A stretch of 64,000 nucleotides of DNA from CANKHA01 sp963750965 (lineage in GTDB: Bacteria > Pseudomonadota > Alphaproteobacteria > Rhizobiales > Xanthobacteraceae). The notes beneath the pieces are model-generated. The model saw nothing but the letters and a program-made list of their open reading frames with translations, ran no database searches and was not told where the DNA came from. The stretch lies in assembly GCA_963750965.1 (NCBI GenBank), contig CAVVSK010000019.1, forward strand, positions 244,396-308,395. Reading direction: 5' to 3'. The position numbers and the translations under genes were made by a program. This document shows positions 26,645 to 34,367 of the stretch, piece by piece (the stretch's first letter is position 1; each line of letters begins with the position of its first letter).

Positions 26645-26755
26645 GGCCATTCTCACGCGCGGCGGGCAGGGGTGGATTTCGCGCGGGAAGTATGATTCAA
26701 CAACGGCGGAAAAGCAAAGCCGTCAAAGGCCTTTAGCTCTCGTCACGCGCAGCTT

Positions 26756-26830
26756 TGGGGCGTAGCCAAGTGGTAAGGCAGCGGATTTTGATTCCGCCAT
26801 GCGGAGGTTCGAATCCTCCCGCCCCAGCCA
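26756..26830 (+). tRNA. tRNA-Gln (anticodon UUG)
   Basis: The 75-base sequence folds as a tRNA: acceptor TGGGGCG pairs with CGCCCCA, followed by discriminator G and an encoded CCA. The anticodon arm GCGGA-TTTTGAT-TCCGC has anticodon TTG, and the T arm is GGAGG-TTCGAAT-CCTCC. It is the boundary between the compact core segment to the left and the accessory region to the right, where a serine recombinase gene ends about 260 bases downstream. Confidence 0.96.
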
Positions 26831-27087
26831 GCGACCAAGTTATTGATATTGCAGTAGTATTTGTCTTTTCGCGAAGTCAGATTTCGCCCGAGTTTGCGCC
26901 TTTTTCTGAGCGTCGAGCACGATCCAACTCGCCGCAGAGACAGTTTAACGCGGTCTCTCTCCGACAGCGTTCGCGAAAATCTCTCGGCCGCGCTTTCGTG
27001 GTTGACTCTTTGCACGTTGAATCGGCGATGCAGCGTCGGAAACAACGATGATTGCGCACTGCAATTTTGTGAATCCACGATTTGTTC

Positions 27088-28827
27088 TCAGCGAAAGCCC
27101 AACAGCGCTCGCTGCTCAGACCAGTCGCCGGGTAGATGTGCTGTCAGCCGCATCAGTTTCTTGGCATTGAGTTGTGGCGGTTGCCGGCCGTTGACGATCG
27201 CCGTGGTGATGTCAGGTGCCAGCCAGGGGAGGCGCAGCAAGATATAGATATAGGCGGCCGTGACTTGCTCTTCGCGGGCGATGTCATGCACGGTGAGACT
27301 CGTATCTTGAGCGAGGCGTGTCTGAATGTCATGAGCGCGAGCGACAATTCTCAGGATGCCCATATCGACTGCTGCATTCTCATCGGAATTCTCGATCAAC
27401 AATTTCATTTCGCGGCCGATGCGCTTCAGGCGTACGGGTGCCGTCAAGGTCAGGATGCAGTCGGATGAATCGGTTTGATTCTGGTGCTGTATCGGCAGGT
27501 CAACCGACGTTGAGGCGAGCAACGCAGCAAGACGGCTTTGGGGTATATCGATCTTGATGCAATCAGGCCTGACCTCGACGCGGCGGACCAATGCCAGGAT
27601 GGCTTTGGTCTTCTCGGGCGTTTGACCAAGCTCGTCGGCAATCTGACGCCCGCGTTCGATCCAGTGTCCCCGTCCGACTTTGACGTTGGCTTCATTGTCG
27701 ATGGCGTCGAGGAGTTCGCCTGGGCTGGCGAATAACGTGCGAAGCCTGTTGATCACTGCCGCTTCGAGGTTGCCTGCCGGAATACGGCACCGACTTGAGC
27801 GGGTTCTTTCGGCACCCGTCACGAGAGAAGTCGACACGTAGTAACGATATCGGGTTCCCTTCTTGACCGACCATGTGGGTGTCAGCCGCTCTCCAGCTTC
27901 GCCGAAGACCATGCCGGTCAGCAGGCTTGGCTGCTTGGTGTTGGCGCCGGTTGCCCGCGCCACGCGGTTCTCCGCGAGCACCGCCTGCACAGCGTCCCAT
28001 AGTTGTTTGTCAACGATCGCCGAATGTTCTCCAGGATAGGCATTACCCTTGTGCGTTGCCTCCCCACGATAAGTACGGTTCTGAAGCATTAGGTAGAGCG
28101 CCCCCTGCGAGAACCGCTGGTGGCCATATTTCGTGCCGTCGGGTCGGACGCGGCGCTTGCTCCTGATTCCGGCGGCGGCTAGCTCTGTCCCCAGGGCACG
28201 GACGGACTTGAGCCTGAGATAGCGCTGGAAAATGTCTACTACGGTCCGGGCCTCGCCGTCGTTAACCACTAGCTTGCGATCTTTCACGTCGTAGCCGAGT
28301 GGCACGGTGCCACCCATCCACATGCCCTTCTTCTTGGAGGCGGCAACCTTGTCGCGCACGCGCTCACCGATCAGCTCACGCTCGAATTGGGCAAAGGAGA
28401 GCAGGATATTTAGCGTCAGCCGGCCCATGCTGGTGGTGGTGTTGAACTGCTGGGTGATCGAGACGAAGGAGACGCAACGGCGATCGAAGACCTCGACCAA
28501 TTTGGCAAAGTCAGACAACGCTCGCGTCAACCGATCGACCTTGTACACGACGACCACATCGATGCGGCCCGTCTCGATATCGGCTAGCAGCCGTTGCAAG
28601 GCTGGGCGCTCCATGGTGCCGCCGGAATACCCGCCGTCGGCATATGGCGTCGGCAGGGCCATCCAGCCCTCATGCTTCTGCGACTGGATGAAGGCGGCGC
28701 AGGCTTCGCGTTGGGCCTCGAGGGAGTTGAAGTCCTTTTCCAGGCCTTCGTCGGTCGATTTTCGGGTGTAGATCGCGCAACGCAACCGTTTGATGGCTCG
28801 CCGGGAGGCCTTTTCGGTTTCAGCCAT
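27088..28827 (-). CDS. Large serine recombinase (resolvase/invertase family integrase)
   Basis: The 579-residue protein begins with a resolvase catalytic domain: RCAIYTRKSTDEGLEKDFNS holds the nucleophilic Ser, and the Arg-rich region VVVYKVDRLTRALSDFAKLV plus FAQFERELIGERVRDK supplies the catalytic arginines. A recombinase domain follows (LGYDVKDRKLVVNDGEA to about residue 280, with QGALYLMLQNRTYRGEATHK). The zinc ribbon is weak, with a single clear Cys. The C-terminal 200 residues resemble those of other rhizobial members and end with a helical DNA-binding-like segment (TVHDIAREEQVTAAYIYILL). It overlaps the DUF2924 gene by 8 bases. Such enzymes integrate or excise mobile elements; the element boundaries are not clear here. 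Confidence 0.93.
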   Translation of the reverse strand: MAETEKASRRAIKRLRCAIYTRKSTDEGLEKDFNSLEAQREACAAFIQSQKHEGWMALPTPYADGGYSGGTMERPALQRLLADIETGRIDVVVVYKVDRLTRALSDFAKLVEVFDRRCVSFVSITQQFNTTTSMGRLTLNILLSFAQFERELIGERVRDKVAASKKKGMWMGGTVPLGYDVKDRKLVVNDGEARTVVDIFQRYLRLKSVRALGTELAAAGIRSKRRVRPDGTKYGHQRFSQGALYLMLQNRTYRGEATHKGNAYPGEHSAIVDKQLWDAVQAVLAENRVARATGANTKQPSLLTGMVFGEAGERLTPTWSVKKGTRYRYYVSTSLVTGAERTRSSRCRIPAGNLEAAVINRLRTLFASPGELLDAIDNEANVKVGRGHWIERGRQIADELGQTPEKTKAILALVRRVEVRPDCIKIDIPQSRLAALLASTSVDLPIQHQNQTDSSDCILTLTAPVRLKRIGREMKLLIENSDENAAVDMGILRIVARAHDIQTRLAQDTSLTVHDIAREEQVTAAYIYILLRLPWLAPDITTAIVNGRQPPQLNAKKLMRLTAHLPGDWSEQRALLGFR

Positions 28828-29305
28828 TGTGGCCTCCGCCCGGTTGGCCGTTGCCCTTCGCCAGCAGCCCGAAGAAGCGCGGCCCCGACCAGTGCGCTCC
28901 TGTGATCTTTTTGGCGATCTTGCTCAGGGATGGATAACTAGTGCCGGCGTAGTCGAATCCGTCCTCGGTCACGGTGACCGTGTGAGTTCGGCTATGCCAT
29001 TCGCGGACAAGGCGCGCGCCCGGTTTCAGGGTGAGGCTTGGTATGGGGCCGACGCGGCCTGTGGCGTGCAAGGTCTTCGCCAATGTTCGCAGCTTGCGAA
29101 TTGTCGCTTTGCCGAGCCCGCCATGTTCGATTTCCTGAAGGCGGTATGCGATGCCAAGGACCAGCAGGTCGCGGCTGATCCTCGGCGGATCATTGTGGTA
29201 GAGACGTCGCCATTCGCGGCGCAACTCGCCAAGACTAGCATCGGCCTGAACGAGCTGCGGAGTTCGCGAGAGCGTCGTCGTCGGTTTGACCGACTGCCGA
29301 GCCAC
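28820..29305 (-). CDS. DUF2924 family protein
   Basis: The 161-residue protein shows the DUF2924 pattern: SLGELRREWRRLYHNDPPRI, LLVLGIAYRLQEIEHGGL, LKPGARLVREWHSRTHTVTV and a final YAGTSYPSLSKIAKKITGAH segment that continues WSGPRFFGL. DUF2924 genes are repeatedly found directly upstream of large serine recombinases in alphaproteobacteria, and this one overlaps the recombinase start. The family is suspected to be an accessory DNA-binding factor of the recombinase, which is inference. The first residues (to about 25) overlap the DUF3489 gene by 71 bases, so a later start is possible. Confidence 0.87.
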   Translation of the reverse strand: MARQSVKPTTTLSRTPQLVQADASLGELRREWRRLYHNDPPRISRDLLVLGIAYRLQEIEHGGLGKATIRKLRTLAKTLHATGRVGPIPSLTLKPGARLVREWHSRTHTVTVTEDGFDYAGTSYPSLSKIAKKITGAHWSGPRFFGLLAKGNGQPGGGHNG

Positions 29306-29651
29306 GATCAGGCCACCTGACGTTCGGGCTTCTCTGCCTTGGTGCCTTGCCCGCGACGATGCGATATACGCGGTCGCCGCTATTTGGTTTTTCGGACTGC
29401 AACGTGAGGCCGAGCTTTTTGCGCACGACTCCGGCGAAGAACCCGCGGACGGAATGCTGTTGCCAGTCGGTGGCTTTCATGATGGCGGCAATCGTCGAGC
29501 CCTGCGGCCGACGCAGCAGGCGGATGACGTCGGCTTGTTTGGAATTCGTTCGCGGCTTGGGTCGGGCGGGCTGCTGGTGATCGGCAACTTGCCCCTGGAT
29601 CTTCGTGGCGGCCGCTGACTTCACCTTGTGGGCAGGTTTGCTCTTAACCAT
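29235..29651 (-). CDS. DUF3489 family protein
   Basis: From the ATG at 29651 (MVKSKPAHKVKSAAATKIQG) the protein has 138 residues; the upstream ATG at 29684 is less likely. A basic, Lys/Pro-rich N-terminus leads to the DUF3489 winged-helix-like core: SKQADVIRLLRRPQGSTIAA, TDWQQHSVRGFFAGVVRKKL and SGDRVYRIV. The C-terminal 35 residues are low complexity and overlap the DUF2924 gene. DUF3489, DUF2924 and recombinase form a recurrent trio; the core helices suggest DNA binding. Confidence 0.85.
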   Translation of the reverse strand: MVKSKPAHKVKSAAATKIQGQVADHQQPARPKPRTNSKQADVIRLLRRPQGSTIAAIMKATDWQQHSVRGFFAGVVRKKLGLTLQSEKPNSGDRVYRIVAGKAPRQRSPNVRWPDRGSAVGQTDDDALANSAARSGRC

Positions 29652-29830
29652 TTTGGTCTCCTCGTGCAGGATGCGACGGCACATGCCGTCACCACCGCAA
29701 CCCCGCGGAGGCCGAGTGGCGCTGGCGGGGGGAGGAGCGGCTGCTGGAGACGCTCAGGTCTTGCTGATCCGATTGATCAGGCTGGCGGAATTAAGGATCG
29801 TATTCACTCTGTGTGATATCGAGCGCGATC

Positions 29831-29986
29831 TCATGCCTTTCTCGAGATTGCCTGCGTCGGCGCCGGTTTGTGCCACCGCGCAATGCTGGCGGCAAAGTCC
29901 AGTCGCTCCCGCATCTCCTTCAGATGCGCCTTGATTGCAGTATTCAGATGCGCCTTGATTGCAGTATAAAGCGTGACCGGGTTCAT
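29831..29986 (-). CDS. 51-residue hypothetical protein with in-frame tandem duplication
   Basis: An ATG at 29986, preceded on the minus strand by AGAGGTGG, opens a 51-codon frame: MNPVTLYTAIKAHLNTAIKA, then HLKEMRERLDFAASIARWHK and a short basic tail. A perfect 24-bp tandem duplication (29921-29944 and 29945-29968) repeats eight residues (NTAIKAHL) without breaking the frame. It is transcribed toward the DUF3489/DUF2924/recombinase genes and may be the first gene of that unit. A longer overlapping frame (29754-30071) has poor composition and is judged a shadow. Confidence 0.55.
   Translation of the reverse strand: MNPVTLYTAIKAHLNTAIKAHLKEMRERLDFAASIARWHKPAPTQAISRKA
29921..29968. repeat. Perfect 24-bp tandem duplication
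   Basis: CAGATGCGCCTTGATTGCAG plus TATT occurs twice back to back. The unit length is a multiple of three and falls within the 51-codon gene. Confidence 0.9.
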
Positions 29987-30166
29987 GGGGGCCACCTCTC
30001 ATTGTCGTGGCACCACACACGCTCTTTTTTCCAGCGAAGTCGAGCAGAAGGTGAGCAATCTTATGGCTCAATTGCAGGCCGGCGTATCATTTTCGGATCG
30101 GCCGTTGATGGACGGGCAGGCGCCGGTTTTGGAGCGCTTAATGACCGTGGCTTCTCTGAAACTTAC

Positions 30167-30200
30167 GAGTTCGAATCCTGCCAGGTCAGCCAGCCAGTCC
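30167..30200 (+). repeat. tRNA-3'-end-like sequence, copy 1
   Basis: GAGTTCGAATCCTGCCAGGT followed by CAGCCAGCCAGTCC reads like the T-loop (TTCGAAT), T-stem half, acceptor half and CCA of a tRNA, but no tRNA body precedes it. It matches 35769-35802 with one mismatch. A weak hairpin (CCCGCCAATACGGGGCTTTT, from 30241) and an AAGTCTCTAC segment follow, with counterparts after the second copy. Confidence 0.75.
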
Positions 30201-30508
30201 AGTCTCTACTACGAGACTTCCCAGCGAAGCGCAGTTATGCCCGCCAATACGGGGCTTTTGCTGGTCGACTTGTCTCTGCGAGTTGAGTTACATTATCGAA
30301 CCAGCATTTCGGATTTTTGCTGAAAGTCTCTACACAATCATTAGGAAACTCCCGTTTGGCGGAGTCACGAACCGGAGACAAAGTTCGAAGGGAATGGCAC
30401 CCCGACGCGGCAGTGGATCATGCCGGCATATTTCTGCTTCATCGCCATTCCACGTTCTCACTTGAGGCAACCATCGCGGTGGGCACCACGCACGGGCCGC
30501 TGTCAATG

Positions 30509-30661
30509 CGGCAGGTCTGGTTTCCAACCGAGTAGCGCAAGCATTGCCAAAAGACCGACCACGTAAGCAACAACCACGATCCAGCCGTGCCCCTCGACCC
30601 ACGGCGCAGTGCCATGGAACCGTCGATGGTGATTTTTTGCTGGGCAGCCGCGGGCTGACAT
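30509..30661 (-). CDS. Possible small membrane peptide
   Basis: On the minus strand a frame from the ATG near 30661 encodes a short hydrophilic start, then WIVVVAYVVGLLAMLALLGW and a short polar tail, giving one predicted membrane helix. An overlapping frame also has plausible pieces, so the region may be a frameshifted remnant. The end is placed at the stop near 30505. Weak evidence; family unknown. Confidence 0.3.
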
Positions 30662-30757
30662 GGGAAGTTGTAGATCACGCTGTAGTTCGGGCTTGCGGAG
30701 GCGGTTAGGACGCAGAACGATGGTGCCGGGCAGGCTCATCATAAGCCGGGCAGTCTA

Positions 30758-30973
30758 TCAATGCGAAGCTTGGGAATCTTCGTCGCGGGGTGCTGGCCAG
30801 CCGGACTGATCCTCTTGGGGGGTTTCACCCTTGCGGTGGGTTCGTAGCATGCGCAGCCACTGTTGCGCGATCCGCAGCCAAGAGGCCTTGTCGCTTTCGT
30901 TCAGCGAATTGTCAGCCATGCGTTGAGCTTCACGAACAAGTGCCTCATATTCTCTGACGTCGGAGTTTGTCAT
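30758..30973 (-). CDS. Small EAQRMA-type hypothetical protein, paralogue 1
   Basis: The 71-residue protein is soluble and helical. Its core, VREAQRMADNSLNESDKASW followed by LRIAQQWLRMLR, closely parallels the protein at 44862-45041 (LEAQRMAENSWSDRHKAAWL, RIADQWLGML). Short proteins with this helix pair are common in Bradyrhizobium-like genomes, usually without known function. The C-terminal tail is Gln/Asp-rich. Confidence 0.7.
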   Translation of the reverse strand: MTNSDVREYEALVREAQRMADNSLNESDKASWLRIAQQWLRMLRTHRKGETPQEDQSGWPAPRDEDSQASH

Positions 30974-31130
30974 CGCGATCCGTCCCGCTTTTGTGCGAAT
31001 AATTCAAACCCCCCTTTCAGGTTCCCGCCGTGCGGCCCGTTACCAGCCTTAAACACAGCACCCACGCATTGGTGGAACCAACTCTGCCGAACAGCGTTTT
31101 GAATGGTTGGATTACATTCGGGGGTTGCTC

Positions 31131-31490
31131 GTGGCGGTTGTGCTGATCGTCGAAGACGACGAACAAGTGCGGATGCTGGCGGAATCAATTCTTCAGGACG
31201 TCGGACGAGACGCGCTCGGCCGCGACCGTGACGGAAGCGCACGCAATCATTGAATCGACGAGAAAATCGACGCGCTGTTCGTGGATGTGACATTGCCGGA
31301 TCATCACGAAGCTGGACTAGAATTAGCGGAAGCCGCCGCGAAAACCCGTCCTGGGCTCCCTGTCGTCTACACGACGGGGCGGGGCGTCACGGATGGAATG
31401 CTCGCCCTCTTTGTCCAACCGAATGTCTTTCTCGCGAAGCCATACAATGGTGAGCAACTCGTGACTGCCGTCGCCGACATCTTGAAGTAG
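31131..31490 (+). pseudogene. Single-domain response regulator (receiver), frameshifted, copy 1
   Basis: A GTG at 31131 opens VVLIVEDDEQVRMLAESILQ, the first strand and acidic pocket of a CheY-like receiver. Relative to the copy at 62216, bases are missing near 31205 (GTCGGACGAGAC) and near 31247, so the frame is lost and reaches a stop. The second half is in frame from about 31270: ALFVDVTLPDHHEAG carries the phospho-acceptor Asp, then LPVVYTTGRG (Thr) and FLAKPYNGEQLVTAV (Lys). Receivers of this kind without output domains are common in rhizobia. Confidence 0.82.
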
Positions 31491-31538
31491 CCGAGTGAAA
31501 CCGGAGCTTTGCGGCCGCGTTAATGTGTCAACGTCCGC

Positions 31539-31856
31539 GTGACCGTAAACAATTTAGGTATTACCGAGTTCTTCATGCCGTTACGCAGAGCGCTTGGTGA
31601 TGACGTGAATTGGAGTAATCCAAGCGTGGTCAGTTTTCCGATGGTCGACGCGAAAGGCGTTCTTTGGTGGGGTGAAATCCGCACGCACGATTTAAGAATG
31701 CGAGCAATTCGAGACGAATTTCCGCCCGGAAGCCAAACGACAGACCTTTTTGTTGAATATCGAGAGATGCTCGAAGGTTTGGCAGACCGGGCGCATGAGG
31801 CTGGTAGGTGCAGAGTTACTCCTGACGGTCGACGCGTGGTCGTTGTCGAGCTTTAG
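31539..31856 (+). CDS. Hypothetical protein
   Basis: The frame from a GTG at 31539 encodes 105 residues; an ATG at 31575 (MPLRRALGDDVNWS) is an alternative start, and neither has a strong ribosome-binding site. The protein has a mixed alpha/beta look: SVVSFPMVDAKGVLWWGEIR, then LFVEYREMLEGLADRAHEAG and a final VTPDGRRVVVVEL strand. No family recognised. Codon use is less GC-rich than that of the core genes. Confidence 0.45.
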   Translation: MTVNNLGITEFFMPLRRALGDDVNWSNPSVVSFPMVDAKGVLWWGEIRTHDLRMRAIRDEFPPGSQTTDLFVEYREMLEGLADRAHEAGRCRVTPDGRRVVVVEL

Positions 31857-32077
31857 CAGCGCACTCACAAGCCAGTCGCGCTTAAAGTGCTGCCCGCAAT
31901 CGCAGCGCGGGTCTCTCGGTGACCGAGGAGTTTTGCGCACGCGGGGCAGCGCGCCTTATCGCTCAGGCCGTGGCAAAGACGTCGATCAAAAATTAGAAAC
32001 AAGAAAGCGCCGGCCTATACACGCATTGAGGACGGCACGTTTTAGGAAGCTAGAGCGGGACAAACAGCGGCGCTTTT

Positions 32078-32264
32078 ATGGAAAACGTTTTGACCGCTAT
32101 GGGAGTGGCTGCGGCAGCTCTGACCTCCTTTTCCTACCTTCCACAGGTGAAGAAGGCTTGGCCGCGTAATTCCACGGACGATTTGTCATGGAAAACCCTT
32201 TTCTGCATTAACAGTAGGGCTTACCATTTGGATTGTTTATGGCTTGCTTAAACCAGCTTGGTAA
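32078..32264 (+). pseudogene. SemiSWEET/PQ-loop sugar transporter, frameshifted and truncated
   Basis: An ATG at 32078 starts MENVLTAMGVAAAALTSFSY and continues LPQVKKAWPRNSTDDLSWKT, the first helix and PQ-loop of bacterial SemiSWEETs, which form dimeric sugar pores. At about 32200 one base is out of phase; the second helix (ALTVGLTIWIVYGLLKPAW) is read in another frame and stops at 32262-32264. The third helix is missing or unrecognisable (possible traces to about 32340). An intact protein would have about 85-90 residues. Confidence 0.75.
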
Positions 32265-32413
32265 GCGCGGCGGGCCGACGCTATCGACGTCGCCACTTGC
32301 GATCAATCGCCAGAACTATTCCACGGTCTTCACGGCGCGGCGTTTTTAGAATCGGCCAAACTCGCGAAGCCGTGCAAACCCCCTGGGAAACTTTCCTTGG
32401 GGGTCGCCTACCA

Positions 32414-32437
32414 ACGCCGCATCCCGGCGTGTTTTTT
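32414..32437 (+). terminator. Rho-independent terminator
   Basis: ACGCCGCATCCCGGCGT forms a short stem-loop followed by GTTTTTT. It lies after the SemiSWEET relic and before the next small frame. Confidence 0.6.
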
Positions 32438-32495
32438 ATGGAAGCCAATTATTAATCAGTAATGCGCACCATGTAACACCACACGGGGGCTTCAG

Positions 32496-32600
32496 ATGAA
32501 AGAAGGCGCTTGGTTTGAGCAGTGGGTGGCCATTATCACAATTTGCCTCGCAGTCCTGGTCATCAGTGTGGCTCTAGACCCGCCAGCCTACCTACGGTAA
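32496..32600 (+). CDS. 34-residue single-span membrane peptide
   Basis: The ATG at 32496 has GGGGGC upstream and encodes MKEGAWFEQWVAIITICLAV, then LVISVALDPPAYLR. It has a polar N-terminus, one hydrophobic helix of about 18 residues and a short cytosolic or periplasmic tail. A terminator-like hairpin follows at 32631. It stands alone between two hairpins, which favours a genuine tiny gene. Family not recognised. Confidence 0.5.
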   Translation: MKEGAWFEQWVAIITICLAVLVISVALDPPAYLR

Positions 32601-32630
32601 CGCGAACCCGCATCGGCGCCACCGCCAAGA

Positions 32631-32663
32631 CGCCCGCTGCCTCGACCGCGCGGTGGGCTTTTT
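32631..32663 (+). terminator. Probable rho-independent terminator
   Basis: CGCCCGCTGC and GCGCGGTGGGC form an imperfect stem, followed by TTTTT. It would end the transcript of the 34-codon gene. Confidence 0.55.
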
Positions 32664-32778
32664 CGTAGCGAGAATTCGATCCCCTGAAAGATGGCCACTA
32701 ATGAGGCCGCCTCATACCGAAGGCAGGAATGCCAGGGTGATGGCGGGGTTATACGGAAGAGACAGACAGGTGAGCGAG

Positions 32779-32970
32779 ATGGCTTCTAGAGATTCCGAAA
32801 GAACGTATCGGCTTCAGATCTATCTTTCTCCCGAAGAGTTGGCGGCAATCGATGATTTCCGCTTTCAGAGCCGATTGCCGAACAGGTCTGCGGCTATTCG
32901 CGCCCTTTTAGACCGGGGCATGTCGACGGAAATAAACAAAGACAACCCAACTGACACCCGCCGGCAATGA
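32779..32970 (+). CDS. Ribbon-helix-helix (CopG/Arc-like) small DNA-binding protein
   Basis: The ATG at 32779 gives 63 residues; a GTG at 32770 and an ATG at 32740 are alternatives. The sequence SERTYRLQIYLSPEELAAID has the beta-strand plus helix of an RHH domain, and FRFQSRLPNRSAAIRALLDR has the second helix with the conserved N-R-S-A-A-I-R turn. Such proteins bind operators as dimers or act as antitoxins. No toxin gene is directly adjacent; the next forward gene begins 230 bases later. Confidence 0.72.
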   Translation: MASRDSERTYRLQIYLSPEELAAIDDFRFQSRLPNRSAAIRALLDRGMSTEINKDNPTDTRRQ

Positions 32971-32995
32971 GCCTCTGCCGATTGAACGTTCCGTG

Positions 32996-33172
32996 TTAGC
33001 TGCGTTCTTTGTCTTCCGACTGTGGGGTGCCCCCAGAGAGAACGACCAATTCCTTCGCGCGTTGGGCCATGCAGTTGTTATATGCCTCGCCCAAGGGGCC
33101 ACATAGGGCAATAGCGTCTCGAAGAAGACATACTTGTCGCCTAGCAAGGTAAATTGGAGCTGACGCGAGCAT
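32996..33172 (-). CDS. Small hypothetical protein, possible
   Basis: On the minus strand a 58-residue frame from an ATG at 33172 reads MLASAPIYLARRQVCLLRDA, then IALCGPLGEAYNNCMAQRAK and a polar tail. The composition (three Cys, helical) is reasonable for a real protein and the frame is divergent from the next gene, but there is no clear ribosome-binding site and no family match. Confidence 0.35.
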   Translation of the reverse strand: MLASAPIYLARRQVCLLRDAIALCGPLGEAYNNCMAQRAKELVVLSGGTPQSEDKERS

Positions 33173-33201
33173 CAGCTTCCTGCGCGATAGGACAGCGTTA
33201 C

Positions 33202-33657
33202 ATGACCCCCCAAGAATTGGCGGACAAGTTCTCCTCGAAGGTTGCAGCTGCTGTCGTTGAGCGGGGTAAGCAAACGTCAATAGCGGCGGACCAAACTGCC
33301 ATCAGGACCCAAGACATTGAGCATTGTAAAAGGGCACTGGCGGAGCATGTCATTCCGTTCCTTTCGGAGCTCAAACAGCATATGCCAGAGGAGCAGTTTT
33401 CTTTTGCTCCGCAAATTGACGTGCATGATCACAAACCGGTCGGCGTTAGTTTTAGAATCGGCGACGGTCCCGCGACGACCATCGCCACGGCTCTTGGAAA
33501 TATTGTCGTTACTCGTATCGGGGACAGCGGATCCTCAAAAGGCGTTGCATTCGTTTATCCTTCTGATGCAGAGCCTTACATTTCCAACTCCGGCGACCTT
33601 ACCCGAGACAAGATTTCGAGGCTCGTCGAAATGGCGATCGACAACTCCGGACGTTAG
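33202..33657 (+). CDS. Hypothetical protein, first gene of a two-gene unit
   Basis: From the ATG at 33202 the protein has 151 residues: a helical N-terminal half (ELADKFSSKVAAAVVERGKQ, then ALAEHVIPFLSELKQHMPEE) and a beta-rich second half (DHKPVGVSFRIGDGPATTIA, VVTRIGDSGSSKGVAFVYPS). The final helix is ISRLVEMAIDNSG. No known domain recognised. A TTG 48 bases earlier could extend it. The next gene starts one base after its stop, so the two are translationally coupled. Confidence 0.6.
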   Translation: MTPQELADKFSSKVAAAVVERGKQTSIAADQTAIRTQDIEHCKRALAEHVIPFLSELKQHMPEEQFSFAPQIDVHDHKPVGVSFRIGDGPATTIATALGNIVVTRIGDSGSSKGVAFVYPSDAEPYISNSGDLTRDKISRLVEMAIDNSGR

Positions 33658-33658
33658 A

Positions 33659-33850
33659 ATGCACAAAGGAGCAAACGTTAGGGGGCTGCTTTCACTAGTT
33701 TGGCGCCTGTGGGGTGGTGCTTCATCCAAAAAGGGCCCGGAGGTCTTTTTGCATGACCCCGCAGCGACAATGCCGCATAATCTTGATGACCCATTCTACG
33801 ATGCTGAAGTTCAAAAAAAGGTGGGAAAGATTTTGGCTGGCAAGAGATAA
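33659..33850 (+). CDS. Small hypothetical protein, second gene of a two-gene unit
   Basis: The 63-residue frame starts at an ATG one base after the preceding stop. It reads MHKGANVRGLLSLVWRLWGG, a possible amphipathic or membrane-associated helix, then a polar segment with FLHDPAATMPHNLDDPFYD and a basic end. Function unknown; the tight spacing argues that it works with the preceding gene. Confidence 0.5.
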   Translation: MHKGANVRGLLSLVWRLWGGASSKKGPEVFLHDPAATMPHNLDDPFYDAEVQKKVGKILAGKR

Positions 33851-34367
33851 TAACATAGCGCAGCGGCTATCAGGCCGGCGCACAGCCCTCTAGCTTCGCG
33901 GCTGGATCGTCTCGAAAGATGGGTCTGAAGTTTTCGTCCGGTTATTTACGCGCCACGTTCAACCTCGTCTGCCAGTTTTTACCACTGCGCGACTGTCTTG
34001 AGCCAGCGTGCCTCTCAGCGCTTTGAGGCAACCTTCGGCGTTCGTCGAGGCCAGCATCAAAGAATCGGAGCAGTCAAGCTCAGTGGTGCAGGAGAAAAGC
34101 GAAATTTGAAGCTGGTTCGGAACACGACCGTACGATTAATACTGTAATCAGTGCTGTCCATCAGGAGCCATAGACTAAGAACAGCGTCAACTGCTCGCAG
34201 GCTTCCCGTTCAGGAGCAAAAAAGCCATGACTTTGTCAACTGTTCAACGGTGTATGGCGTCGGAAGAAACAAAAACGGTTCAACGAACATGGCCTTCATG
34301 CCCGCATTGATACCCGCCCCCGTATGTCTCTGCACCCGGCATTAACCGCAAACTAAATGACGGGCGG
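33851..34367. other. Gap without recognisable genes
   Basis: About 500 bases between the two-gene unit and the end of the sensor kinase gene. Only short frames without family resemblance are present. I see no transposon ends, tRNA or clear terminator. Confidence 0.6.

Noticed and set aside
29921..29968. Start of a CRISPR array
   Set aside because: Two adjacent copies without spacers; no other regularly spaced repeats or cas genes in the window.
29754..30071. 105-codon minus-strand frame over the tandem duplication
   Set aside because: Composition is poor and it shares the region with the 51-codon frame, which has a better start, ribosome-binding site and helical sequence.
30167..30200. A tRNA gene
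   Set aside because: Only the T-loop to CCA part exists; no anticodon or D arm can be folded upstream, at either this site or 35769.
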